Shown in pieces: positions 9,052-17,016 of a DNA stretch of 64,000 nucleotides. The notes beneath the pieces were generated by a model that made no database searches, had not been told where the DNA came from, and saw nothing but the letters and a program-made list of their open reading frames with translations. Every line of letters starts with the position of its first letter. The first letter of the stretch is position 1. A program made the position numbers and the translations under genes. Source of the DNA: CAIYRG01 sp964446945 (GTDB lineage: Bacteria > Pseudomonadota > Alphaproteobacteria > Micropepsales > Micropepsaceae); assembly GCA_964446945.1 (NCBI GenBank), contig CAYUQO010000022.1:5155-69154 (forward strand), read 5' to 3'.

Positions 9052-9593
9052 GCGGTGGTCAGACTCTCGAGGGTGATATTCTCGTTGGTGAATACGCAAA
9101 TTCCTGCGGCGATCTTCATGGCGCGGCGCGCGATGTCTTCGGCGGACAAATCCATGCCCGCCAGCGCACGTGCCGCCGCGAGCGCATAGGCGCCGCCCGA
9201 ACCAATACCGATCAGCCCGTCTTCCGGTTCAAGAACATCGCCGGTTCCAGAGATCACGAGTGAGGATTTGCGGTCTGCCACCGCCATCATGGCTTCCAGC
9301 CTGCGCAGGTACCGATCGGTGCGCCAGTCCTTGGCGAGTTCGACGCAGGCGCGGGCAAGATTGCCGGGATAGGTTTCCAGCTTCGCTTCGAGCCGCTCGA
9401 ATAATGCAAAGGCGTCGGCAGTCGCGCCGGCAAACCCGGCAATAACATCGGCTTTGCCCAGCCGGCGCACCTTCTTCGCGTTGGCCTTGATCACGGTGTT
9501 GCCGAGCGAGACCTGGCCGTCTCCCGCGATCACCACCTGCCCTGCCTTGCGCACGGAAAGTATGGTGGTGCCATGCCACACAGATTCGGTCAT
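9048..9593 (-). CDS. hslV: HslV, peptidase subunit of the HslVU protease
   Basis: A 181-residue threonine protease of the proteasome-beta type. The N-terminus reads MTESVWHGTTILSVRK; removal of the first eight residues exposes the catalytic Thr9 of the TTIL motif. GDGQVSLGNTVIK and GSGGAYALAAARAL are further family signatures. It is first in an hslV-hslU unit that continues to metK and trmB. The region upstream carries two 78-bp inverted repeats and then hisB on the opposite strand. Confidence 0.97.
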   Translation of the reverse strand: MTESVWHGTTILSVRKAGQVVIAGDGQVSLGNTVIKANAKKVRRLGKADVIAGFAGATADAFALFERLEAKLETYPGNLARACVELAKDWRTDRYLRRLEAMMAVADRKSSLVISGTGDVLEPEDGLIGIGSGGAYALAAARALAGMDLSAEDIARRAMKIAAGICVFTNENITLESLTTA

Positions 9594-9630
9594 TGTGTTG
9601 CTCCGGATGGTTCGCGCGGCGTCGACTAAG

Positions 9631-9708
9631 CCAGTGTCGTGGTTTCGAAGTTCGCACGATTTCGATATAGAACCCGATTTGCGAACTTCGAAACCGGAAC
9701 GACACTGG
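9631..9708. repeat. 78-bp near-perfect inverted repeat, copy 1
   Basis: CCAGTGTCGT at the left end matches GACACTGG at the right end, and the inner arms TTTCGAAGTTCGCA and TGCGAACTTCGAAA are complementary. The whole element can form a long hairpin with a central loop of about 20 bases. The same length and layout recur in the next copy 12 bases away, so this looks like a small palindromic mobile-type repeat. Confidence 0.8.
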
Positions 9709-9720
9709 GACCAAAAATTT

Positions 9721-9798
9721 GCTAGTGTCCTTTCGATTCTGAAATTCGCATCGATGCCGATATAGAGATAAAGCGAATTTCAAAATCGGGACACTAGC
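9721..9798. repeat. 78-bp near-perfect inverted repeat, copy 2
   Basis: GCTAGTGTCC at the left end pairs with GGACACTAGC at the right end; inner arms TGAAATTCGC and GCGAATTTCA also pair. It shares the AGTGTC...GACACT ends, the central GATATAGA and the exact 78-base length with copy 1, but the arms differ by many compensated changes. It ends 46 bases before the hisB start, so it may also lie in or near that promoter. Confidence 0.8.
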
Positions 9799-9844
9799 CT
9801 CATAAGATATAGCTCGGGCAACCGGATTAAAGGTTCCACAATCG

Positions 9845-10444
9845 ATGCGAACGGCGACAGTTGAACGAAAGACCCGCGAGACGGAAATTCACGTCGCGCT
9901 CGATCTTGACGGAACCGGTGTTTACGACATTGCGACCGGCATCGGATTCCTCGATCACATGCTGGAGAGTTTTTCGCGTCATTCCGCGATCGATCTGACG
10001 GTTCGTGCGCAGGGCGATTTGCATGTCGATTACCACCACACGACTGAAGACACGGCCATTGTCATCGGGCAAGCCATCCGCCGGGCGCTCGGCGATTTTT
10101 CCGGCGTACGGCGTTTCGGTTCCTGCCTGATGCCGATGGACGAGACGCTGACCCGCGTCGCCATAGACCTGTCGAATCGGCCCTATCTGATCTGGAAGGT
10201 GGAATTCACCCGCCCGAAGCTCGGCGAAATGGACACGGAGTTGTTCCGCGAATGGTTTCAGGCGCTGGCGCAGAATGCCGGCATCTGCCTCCATATCGAG
10301 AATCTGTATGGCGAAAACAGCCACCACATTGTCGAGACCTGCTTCAAGGGTACAGCCCGCGCGCTCCGGGAGGCGGTCGAAATCGATCCGCGTCTGGGCG
10401 GAGCAGTGCCCTCGACAAAAAGCATGCTGATGGATAGCAAGTGA
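9845..10444 (+). CDS. hisB: imidazoleglycerol-phosphate dehydratase
   Basis: Histidine biosynthesis: converts imidazole glycerol phosphate to imidazole acetol phosphate. The 199-residue protein starts RTATVERKTRETEI, has GIGFLDHMLESFSRHS and the Mn-binding motifs HHTTEDT and ENSHHIVE. It is the monofunctional enzyme without the phosphatase domain found in enteric HisB. In many alphaproteobacteria hisH, hisA, hisF and hisE follow directly; here an amino-acid permease follows instead, so the his cluster is split. Confidence 0.96.
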   Translation: MRTATVERKTRETEIHVALDLDGTGVYDIATGIGFLDHMLESFSRHSAIDLTVRAQGDLHVDYHHTTEDTAIVIGQAIRRALGDFSGVRRFGSCLMPMDETLTRVAIDLSNRPYLIWKVEFTRPKLGEMDTELFREWFQALAQNAGICLHIENLYGENSHHIVETCFKGTARALREAVEIDPRLGGAVPSTKSMLMDSK

Positions 10445-10466
10445 CGAGGATCAAGGGCCGGCCTGT

Positions 10467-11873
10467 TTGACCCCCTTCGCGCGTAAATTGCCGCCATCAG
10501 GCGAGCGCCACCAGCTCCGGCCATGCCTGTCGGCTTTCGATCTCACCTTCATCGGCGTTGGCAACATGATCGGCACAGGCATATTTGTGCTGACCGGAAT
10601 CGCCGCGGCGACGCAAGCCGGGCCGGCCCTGATCATCTCATTCGTTGTTGCGGCGATTGCCTGCGGCTTCGTCGGATTTGCCTATGCGGAGCTTGCCGCC
10701 AGCATTGGCGGGTGCGGCGCGGCCTATGGCTATGCTTATGCCGCTTTCGGTGAGCTGCCGGCCTGGATCGCGGGATGGAATCTGGTGTTCTGCTTCGGCT
10801 CGGCTCTGGCCGCAGTGGCAGATGGCTGGTCGGGCTATTTCGCCAGCGCGCTTCAGGCGATGGGAATGCCATTGCCGCCGGCGATCGCGAGCGGTCCGGC
10901 GAGCGGCGGGATCGTCAATCTTCCCGCCGTGGTCGTGATCCTGGTGCTGATGCTGGCGCTGCTTGCCGGCGTCAAGCAAAGTGCCCGGCTGAACCGCTAC
11001 ATCGTTATGACAAAACTCGGTGCCCTGGCCGTGTTTCTCGCCGTCGCGGCTTTCCATTTGCAGGCTGCGCTCTGGCACCCATTCCTTCCCTATGGCTGGT
11101 TCACGCAAAAACCGGACGGTTCGACCGCCGGCGTGCTCGCCGCGGCGTCGGTGGTGTTCTTCGCCTATCGCGGGTTTCAAACCGTATCATTCGCAGTGGA
11201 AGAGGCGCGCCGGCCGCAACGGGATATTCCACTCGCGGTTCTTGGCTCTTTGGCGATCTGCACACTGATCTATTTCCTGGTCGCCGGTGCTTTGACCGGA
11301 ATTGCGCCATACACTGAGTTGAACCTGCCGTCTCCGATCGCCTTCGCGCTGTTCAGGCTCGGCTACAACTGGGGATCGGCGCTGGTTGCAGCCGGGGTGA
11401 TCGTCGGGCTGACGTCGACCATGCTGATGATCTATTACGCGCTCACCCGGATCATATTTGCCATTGCGCGCGACGGATTGCTGCCGAAGTTTTTTTCCGC
11501 GCTTCAGTCGCGCAATCAGACGCCGGTGAATGCCATCATCATCTGCGGCGTGGTCATGGCAACGCTCGCCGGAGTGGCGCCACTGACAGCGACAGCAAAA
11601 CTCGTCAATGCCGGAACGCTCACCGAATTCGTGCTGGTATGTGCCGGAGTCATTGTGCTTCGGCGGCGCACGGACATCGTTCGTCCATTCCTCACGCCCG
11701 GCGGAATTCTCATTCCGCTGCTCGGCATCGCGTCCTGTACCGCGCTTCTGAATTTTCTTCCGGTCGCGACCCTCGTGACTTACGGGGCGTGGCTCGCCGT
11801 CGGCTTCGGGCTCTACTTTGCCTATGCCGCGCGGCGCTCAGCGCGGGGAGCGCTTGGCGAGAATCCGCTGTAG
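10467..11873 (+). CDS. APC-superfamily amino-acid permease
   Basis: A 468-residue inner-membrane protein with about 12 hydrophobic segments. The first carries GVGNMIGTGIFVLTG, the unwound-helix motif of the amino acid-polyamine-organocation superfamily, and residues ~230-250 hold FFAYRGFQTVSFAVEEARRPQRDIP, typical of the CAT/YfnA-like branch. It probably imports or exchanges an amino acid; specificity cannot be read. The apparent start is TTG at 10467, 22 bases after hisB, which puts the two in one transcript. Its 3' end overlaps regA, read from the other strand, by 36 bases. Confidence 0.88.
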   Translation: MTPFARKLPPSGERHQLRPCLSAFDLTFIGVGNMIGTGIFVLTGIAAATQAGPALIISFVVAAIACGFVGFAYAELAASIGGCGAAYGYAYAAFGELPAWIAGWNLVFCFGSALAAVADGWSGYFASALQAMGMPLPPAIASGPASGGIVNLPAVVVILVLMLALLAGVKQSARLNRYIVMTKLGALAVFLAVAAFHLQAALWHPFLPYGWFTQKPDGSTAGVLAAASVVFFAYRGFQTVSFAVEEARRPQRDIPLAVLGSLAICTLIYFLVAGALTGIAPYTELNLPSPIAFALFRLGYNWGSALVAAGVIVGLTSTMLMIYYALTRIIFAIARDGLLPKFFSALQSRNQTPVNAIIICGVVMATLAGVAPLTATAKLVNAGTLTEFVLVCAGVIVLRRRTDIVRPFLTPGGILIPLLGIASCTALLNFLPVATLVTYGAWLAVGFGLYFAYAARRSARGALGENPL

Positions 11874-12383
11874 CGTACGGCGATGCATATTCAGACGCCG
11901 CGCCGTCTCGGAGACATTGTGTCCGCACAGTTCGTACACCCGCTGGATGTGCTCCCAACGCACACGGTCCGCGGACATCGGATTCTCCGGCGGCTGCGGT
12001 TTGGCGCCCGGCGGGGCGAGCAGCGCGCCCATAATGTCATCGGCATCGGCGGGCTTTGACAGATAATCGATCGCACCGAATTTCACTGCCGCGACAGCCG
12101 TCGCAATATTGCCAAAGCCAGTCAGCACAACGACGCGCGCATTCGGCCGCATCTCGTGCAGCTTTTCCACGACATCGAGACCATTTCCATCGTCGAGTTT
12201 CAGATCGACGACAGCAAATGCAGGCGGGCTATCATTGACCATTGCGACGCCTTCCCGGACGGTTTCGGCGCTTTTCACAGCAAAGCCACGCGTCTCCATG
12301 GCGCGCACCAGCCGTTCGCGAAATGGCCGATCGTCATCGACAATCAGAAGGCTTTTTTCTTCGGGAAGTGAAACTTGCTCCAT
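11838..12383 (-). CDS. regA: RegA/ActR/PrrA-type redox response regulator
   Basis: A 181-residue DNA-binding regulator. The receiver domain (~10-125) has the acidic pocket VDDDRP, phospho-acceptor D60 in AVVDLKLDDGNG, and the conserved lysine in YLSKPAD. After a proline-rich linker (PPGAKPQPP) comes a Fis-type helix-turn-helix, VSETARRLNMHRRTLQRIL. Length and linker match the RegA family, which controls respiration, carbon fixation and nitrogen genes by redox state. Its kinase lies 73 bases upstream on the same strand. The 3' end overlaps the permease gene tail to tail. Confidence 0.93.
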   Translation of the reverse strand: MEQVSLPEEKSLLIVDDDRPFRERLVRAMETRGFAVKSAETVREGVAMVNDSPPAFAVVDLKLDDGNGLDVVEKLHEMRPNARVVVLTGFGNIATAVAAVKFGAIDYLSKPADADDIMGALLAPPGAKPQPPENPMSADRVRWEHIQRVYELCGHNVSETARRLNMHRRTLQRILAKRSPR

Positions 12384-12456
12384 GGTCCATCAGTGGCCGG
12401 ATTTCACGTTGCCTATACCGTGCGCAGGCGTTACGTCCAATTATTAAAATGCAACT

Positions 12457-13851
12457 TCACATATGAATGTCCTCGGTTGGTGGTACGTCGCCGTCAATTG
12501 CGCCGCGCGGCCAACTCGCCACAACGCTAGCTCCGCCACCCATCCGGTTGCGCGCCGAGACTGTTCCCCCGGTATATTCGATGAGGGTCTTGGCGATGAA
12601 GAATCCCAGGCCGAGGCCGTCCTGCTTTCCGTCTGATGGATCGAGTTCACGCACCGCGCCGCTGCGGCCGGCCATACGCGAGGTGACATATGGCTCGCCA
12701 ATCTGTTCGAGAATCTCCGCAGAAAAGCCCGGCCCGTCGTCCATCACCTCAACAGTGAGACGCTGAGCATCCCAGCTTGCCAGCAGACGAACCTGGGCGG
12801 TGGCAAAGTCGGCCGCATTCTCAATAATGTTGCCAAGCCCATGTTGCACTTCGGGCAGCCGCCAGATCTTCGGCATCGGGCCGGGTTGAACCGAGATCGA
12901 GATCGCGACATCGAGACCGCGATGAGGCGCTGCGATGTCATCGAGCAGGGCGCCCAGCGGCAGCCTTTCGGCCTGGCCGAGCACGCTTTCTTCCGGTTGT
13001 GCAAGCCTCGCAATAATGGCGCGGCAGCGCTCGGCTTCCGAGCGCAGCAAGCGGAAATCATCCGCATGTGGATCATTCGAAAGGTCGCGCTCAAGCTCAT
13101 GCGCGACAACCGCAATTGTCCCCAGTGGAGTTCCCAGTTCATGAGCGGCTGCCGCGGCAAGCGCGCCCAAAGATCCGAGGCGCCTTTCGCGTGCGAGGGC
13201 GAGTTGGGTTGCCGAGAGCGCTGCCGACATGCGCGCCGCCTCGCGCGCGATACGCCAGGCATAAATCGAAGTGAACCCGACGCCGAGCAATAGCGAAACC
13301 CAGATGCCCAACTGGTAGAGCGCAGGCAGGCCGAAACCGTCCACCGGCGACCACGGCAACGGCAAATGCGCCTGCCAGAGGAAGGTCACCGACAGGAAAG
13401 CGAGCGCGCATAGAACGAGCGTGTTCCACAGGTCGAGCGTGGAGGCGGAAATCACCACCGGCGCCAGAAACATCAGCGCGAACGGATTCTCGATCCCGCC
13501 GGTGAAGAACAAAAGTGCCGCAAGCTGAACAATATCATAGGCCAGAAATGCCGTGGCCTCTCCGGCACTCAGCCGTTTCGACGACGGATAGGCGACAGAC
13601 AACATCACGTTCAGCAATGCGCTGGCCATGATGGGCGAGGCGGCAAGCACAACGGGAAAATCGAAATTCAGGCCGATGCGAACGCCGAGCAGCGCAATGG
13701 TCTGGCCGACAATCGCGAGCCAGCGAAGATTGTTCAGCGTGCCAAGCCGAACACGGCCGCGGCCGAGCATCGGCGCGCGGGTGCGAAACAACGGCGGCGC
13801 CGGGCTTGCGGCGGCCGGCAATTCGCCGGTCAAACTCATCGCGGTTCCCAT
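12457..13851 (-). CDS. regB: RegB/ActS/PrrB-type redox sensor histidine kinase
   Basis: A 464-residue membrane kinase with about six transmembrane segments (~40-200). The quinone-site motif GGxxNPF is present as GGIENPF (118-124). The H-box is AAAHELGTPLGTIA with H237, and the redox-active cytoplasmic Cys of the family appears as C276 in SEAERCRAII. N and G boxes follow (NIIENAADFA, DDGPGFS, GLGLGFFIAKTLIE). It would sense quinone and redox state and phosphorylate RegA encoded downstream. The first ATG (13851) and the Met at residue 5 are both possible starts. Confidence 0.94.
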   Translation of the reverse strand: MGTAMSLTGELPAAASPAPPLFRTRAPMLGRGRVRLGTLNNLRWLAIVGQTIALLGVRIGLNFDFPVVLAASPIMASALLNVMLSVAYPSSKRLSAGEATAFLAYDIVQLAALLFFTGGIENPFALMFLAPVVISASTLDLWNTLVLCALAFLSVTFLWQAHLPLPWSPVDGFGLPALYQLGIWVSLLLGVGFTSIYAWRIAREAARMSAALSATQLALARERRLGSLGALAAAAAHELGTPLGTIAVVAHELERDLSNDPHADDFRLLRSEAERCRAIIARLAQPEESVLGQAERLPLGALLDDIAAPHRGLDVAISISVQPGPMPKIWRLPEVQHGLGNIIENAADFATAQVRLLASWDAQRLTVEVMDDGPGFSAEILEQIGEPYVTSRMAGRSGAVRELDPSDGKQDGLGLGFFIAKTLIEYTGGTVSARNRMGGGASVVASWPRGAIDGDVPPTEDIHM

Positions 13852-13927
13852 ACAGAGATTTTCGGCATTTTGCGATTTTTTTGAATCTCAAAGCCGCCCA
13901 AAATTTTTTGAATGGCGGAGATAACAT

Positions 13928-13960
13928 GAAAAAAGCGCCCCCGGAATTCTCCGGGGGCGC
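13928..13960 (-). terminator. intrinsic terminator downstream of the DUF4142 gene
   Basis: On the minus strand GCGCCCCCGGAGAATTCCGGGGGCGC forms an 11-bp, nearly uninterrupted GC stem and is followed directly by TTTTTT. This is a textbook rho-independent terminator for the gene ending at 14019, and it shields regB from read-through. Confidence 0.88.
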
Positions 13961-14018
13961 TCGCCAGGCTAGGCGCTTGTCACCTGGGAGGGCACGGCTA
14001 TCGCGCCAGCCTGTTTCC

Positions 14019-14684
14019 TTACCGGGACCGCGGGGTTCCGGAATTCACCGCGACTTCGTGACCATGATGGGCACGGTCGATCGCATTGATGGCTGTCAAC
14101 TGCATTGTCAGGATCGGCACTGCCTGACGGGCGAAATCTTTGAGACCGGCATCATCACCGGATTTGATGTAGGTGCGCATCAGGAACAGCGCCTGATTAT
14201 GCTGATCGATCTGTTGCGCAATGTAGCGGGCATCGAATTGCTGGTCGTTGGCCGCCTGAAGATCATCGAGCAGCGCCTGGCGCGTCTGATCGAGCTGGGC
14301 CGGAGCTTCCGTGCCCGGCGCTTCTTTCGCCATCAGGCGCTTCAGCTCGTTGAGATTCTGGGTGCTCGCATCCACCATTTGTTGCGCGTATTGCTGGATG
14401 TCCGGGGACTTCGAGCGCATCGCGGCGATCTGGCCGGACTGGACTTCATACATGTCGCCAATCGCGACATTCTGGGCAAAAGTCTGCGTCGGCATCGACA
14501 GAGTGCCGGCCGCGCCGCTCGTACCAGCGACCTCGGTATTTCCCGGGGGCGACTCAGAAAGGCCCTGATTCTCCACCGCGGATGAACCGCCGGGAGATTG
14601 ATTTGAAGCAGTGTTTTGGTTGCAGCCGGCAAGCAGGATCAGGCCCGCGACCAGACTGGTTCCCAGCGCAATACGGCAGGACAT
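14019..14684 (-). CDS. DUF4142-domain lipoprotein
   Basis: A 221-residue exported protein. The N-terminus MSCRIALGTSLVAGLILLAGC is a lipoprotein signal with the acylated Cys at residue 21. A low-complexity Ser/Gly/Asn linker follows, then a helical DUF4142 domain (~75-215) with VAIGDMYEVQSGQIAA and repeated QQYAQQMVDAST-like segments. The family is a ferritin-like helical bundle, common in soil bacteria and of unknown role. The ATG at 14684 is preceded by GAGGAGAT; the frame extends to 14825 but without signal-peptide character. It is divergent from the ABC transporter operon. Confidence 0.87.
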   Translation of the reverse strand: MSCRIALGTSLVAGLILLAGCNQNTASNQSPGGSSAVENQGLSESPPGNTEVAGTSGAAGTLSMPTQTFAQNVAIGDMYEVQSGQIAAMRSKSPDIQQYAQQMVDASTQNLNELKRLMAKEAPGTEAPAQLDQTRQALLDDLQAANDQQFDARYIAQQIDQHNQALFLMRTYIKSGDDAGLKDFARQAVPILTMQLTAINAIDRAHHGHEVAVNSGTPRSR

Positions 14685-14791
14685 TATCTCCTCCTCTGAT
14701 GCCGAAAACCCGTGACCATGAAATTCGTTCCGGACTGGCTGAACGGGTGCAGGTTGCGTATCCTGCAGGGTACCCCCGCGAGACAGTTTTA

Positions 14792-15589
14792 ATGGACGCC
14801 GTGGCAACACAGGACCAATGCGCACGCGCCGCGGCTCGCCCTGAGATGGATACGGCCATTTCGGTTAACGGGCTGACAAAGCGCTATGGCGACGTTACAG
14901 CCGTCGATGCGATTAGTTTCGAGGTTAAACGGGGTTCGTTCACGGCTCTGCTGGGCGGCAACGGCGCCGGGAAAACGACGACTATTGCAATATTGCTGGG
15001 ACTGATCCGGCCGACAGCCGGACGCATTTGTATTCTCGGCCAGGATTTCGCCCGGCATGCCAAAGCGGTTCTCGCGCGAATGAATTTCCAAAGTCCGTAT
15101 GCCGATCTGCCGCGCCGCCTGACGATTCGCCAGAATCTGATGATATACGCGCGCCTCTACGGCATCACCAAAGCCTCTGAACAGATCCAGCAGCTGGCGC
15201 ATGAGCTCGATTTGACGGACCTGCTCGACCGGCCGCTGGGACAACTTTCGGCCGGCCAACGCACCCGCGCCGGGCTCGCAAAGGCCTTCATCAACCGTCC
15301 GGAGCTGGTGCTGCTGGACGAACCAACCGCTTCACTGGACCCCGATACCGCCGACTGGGTGCGGAGTTTTCTCGCCCGATACGCGGCGGAAATGAACGCA
15401 ACTTTCTTCATCGCTTCGCACAACATGCCGGAAGTCGAACGCCTGTGCGATTCACTGCTGATGATGCGCAGTGGACGGATTGTCGATTCGGGCTCGCCGA
15501 AAGAGCTGATCGCGAAATATGGCCGCACGAACCTCGAGGATGTGTTTTTGGATGTGGCCCGGTTCGGCCCGAAGGAAGCTCCCGAATGA
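14792..15589 (+). CDS. ABC transporter ATP-binding protein
   Basis: A 265-residue nucleotide-binding subunit. Walker A GGNGAGKTTT is at 55-64, the signature LSAGQ at 152-156, Walker B LVLLDEPT at 172-179, and the switch His at 210 (IASHNM). The layout with a separate ABC-2 permease resembles NodI/CcmA/YadG-type exporters. The start at 14792 is a choice; Met89 of the longer frame (14846) would begin closer to the first conserved strand. The stop overlaps the permease ATG as ATGA, and the permease overlaps a SCO gene likewise, so the three form one translationally coupled operon. Confidence 0.9.
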   Translation: MDAVATQDQCARAAARPEMDTAISVNGLTKRYGDVTAVDAISFEVKRGSFTALLGGNGAGKTTTIAILLGLIRPTAGRICILGQDFARHAKAVLARMNFQSPYADLPRRLTIRQNLMIYARLYGITKASEQIQQLAHELDLTDLLDRPLGQLSAGQRTRAGLAKAFINRPELVLLDEPTASLDPDTADWVRSFLARYAAEMNATFFIASHNMPEVERLCDSLLMMRSGRIVDSGSPKELIAKYGRTNLEDVFLDVARFGPKEAPE

Positions 15590-16389
15590 GCTCTTCGGGT
15601 ACACCACGACGGATCGGCGCAGTCCTGTTGCGGCACTGGTACCTGATTGCGGGATCCTGGCCGCGTTTTCTCGATCTGTGTTACTGGCCGATCGTCCAGA
15701 TGATCATGTGGGGTTTTATCCAGACCTTCGTCATGCGCCAGTCCAGTTTCTTCGCCCAGGCGGGCGGAATTCTGTTGGGCGCGGTGATGCTTTGGGACGT
15801 CTTGTTTCGTGGGCAGATCGGACTTGCGATTTCGTTTTTCGAAGAAGTCTATTCGCGCAATCTCGGCCATCTCATGGCTAGCCCGCTCAGGATCGGCGAG
15901 TACATGGCATCCTTGATGCTGGTCAGCCTGATGCGCACGGCGATCGGGCTCTTTCCGGCGACCCTGCTCGCGATCTGGTTTTTCGGATTTTCGCTCTATT
16001 CGCTGGGCATGGCATTGATTGCTTTCTTCTTCATTCTGGTGGCGTTCGGCTGGAGCATTGGGTTGTTCGTCTCGGGCCTCGTGCTGCGCTATGGCCTTGG
16101 AGCGGAAGGATTCGCCTGGGCGGTGATTTTCGCGCTGGCGCCGCTGTGCGGTGTCTATTACCCGGTGACCATCCTTCCCGGCTGGGTGCAATACTTGAGC
16201 GCGATTCTGCCGGCGTCCTACATCTTTGCAGGGATGCGCTCGGTGCTGATGCAGCATGTCGTGCAGGTGGATTACCTGATCATCGCGGCCATTCTTGACA
16301 TCGTTTGGCTCGCGATCGGCAGTAGCGCATTTTTGATGTTTCACCAGCAGGCGCGCGAACGCGGCATGTTGCTGCAACTTGGCGAATGA
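15586..16389 (+). CDS. ABC-2 type transporter permease
   Basis: A 267-residue inner-membrane protein with six hydrophobic segments after a short cytoplasmic N-terminus. It has ABC-2 family features, including SRNLGHLMASPL before the third segment and FALAPLCGVYYPVTILPGWVQYLSAILPASYIF near the end. It pairs with the ATPase encoded just upstream (ATGA overlap) and overlaps the SCO gene downstream by the same four bases. The transported substrate is unknown; coupling to SCO suggests a role in copper or cytochrome oxidase assembly. Confidence 0.9.
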   Translation: MSSSGTPRRIGAVLLRHWYLIAGSWPRFLDLCYWPIVQMIMWGFIQTFVMRQSSFFAQAGGILLGAVMLWDVLFRGQIGLAISFFEEVYSRNLGHLMASPLRIGEYMASLMLVSLMRTAIGLFPATLLAIWFFGFSLYSLGMALIAFFFILVAFGWSIGLFVSGLVLRYGLGAEGFAWAVIFALAPLCGVYYPVTILPGWVQYLSAILPASYIFAGMRSVLMQHVVQVDYLIIAAILDIVWLAIGSSAFLMFHQQARERGMLLQLGE

Positions 16390-17012
16390 GGATAAAGACG
16401 GGCATGGACCGTCGCGTCATCCTGTTGCCGTTCCTCGCCGTGGTTGCCCTCGTGCTGGCAGGCGCGTTGTGGCATCTCGGCGATCTTGCCGCGCACCGGA
16501 ATGTCGAAAGCGTCGCAACCGGGGAAACCGTCAATATCGGCGGGCCGTTCAAACTCATTGACCAGGACGGCACGATGCGCACCGACCAGGATTACCGCGG
16601 CAAATATATGCTGGTGTTCTTCGGCTACACCTATTGCCCCGACGTCTGCCCAACGACATTGGCGGTCATGAAGTCGGCGCTCGAGATGATGGGCTCGCGC
16701 GCGGGCAATATCGTGCCGCTGTTCATTACAGTGGATCCGAAGCGTGATACGCCGGCGAAATTAAAGGCCTATTTGTCGTCATTTGGTCCGCGTTTTGTCG
16801 GATTGACCGGCGACGACAAGGCGATTGCGGCCGTCGCGAAAGAATATCGCGTGTTTTACCAGGTGCATCCGGCGGAGAATGGCGGCGATTATACGGTCGA
16901 TCATTCGGGGGTCGTCTATCTGATGGACGCGGGCGGCAAATATGTCGCGAATTACGCGCTCGACAATTCGCCCGATATGATGGCGCAGGACCTGCTGAAG
17001 CACCTGCGCTGA
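16386..17012 (+). CDS. SCO1/SenC/PrrC-family copper-binding thioredoxin-fold protein
   Basis: A 208-residue protein anchored by one N-terminal transmembrane helix (~10-28) with a periplasmic thioredoxin-like domain. The copper ligands are C84 and C88 in YTYCPDVCP and a downstream His in TVDHSG (H173). SCO proteins deliver copper to, or reduce, the CuA site of cytochrome oxidase. It overlaps the ABC permease start to stop. In Rhodobacter a SCO gene (senC/prrC) sits beside regA; here it is about 2.5 kb from regB, separated by the DUF4142 and ABC genes. Confidence 0.94.
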   Translation: MRIKTGMDRRVILLPFLAVVALVLAGALWHLGDLAAHRNVESVATGETVNIGGPFKLIDQDGTMRTDQDYRGKYMLVFFGYTYCPDVCPTTLAVMKSALEMMGSRAGNIVPLFITVDPKRDTPAKLKAYLSSFGPRFVGLTGDDKAIAAVAKEYRVFYQVHPAENGGDYTVDHSGVVYLMDAGGKYVANYALDNSPDMMAQDLLKHLR

Positions 17013-17016
17013 GTTC

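Noticed and set aside
15157..16377. 406-codon minus-strand frame opposite the ABC permease
   Set aside because: The His/Gln/Arg-rich translation is the complement of membrane helices.
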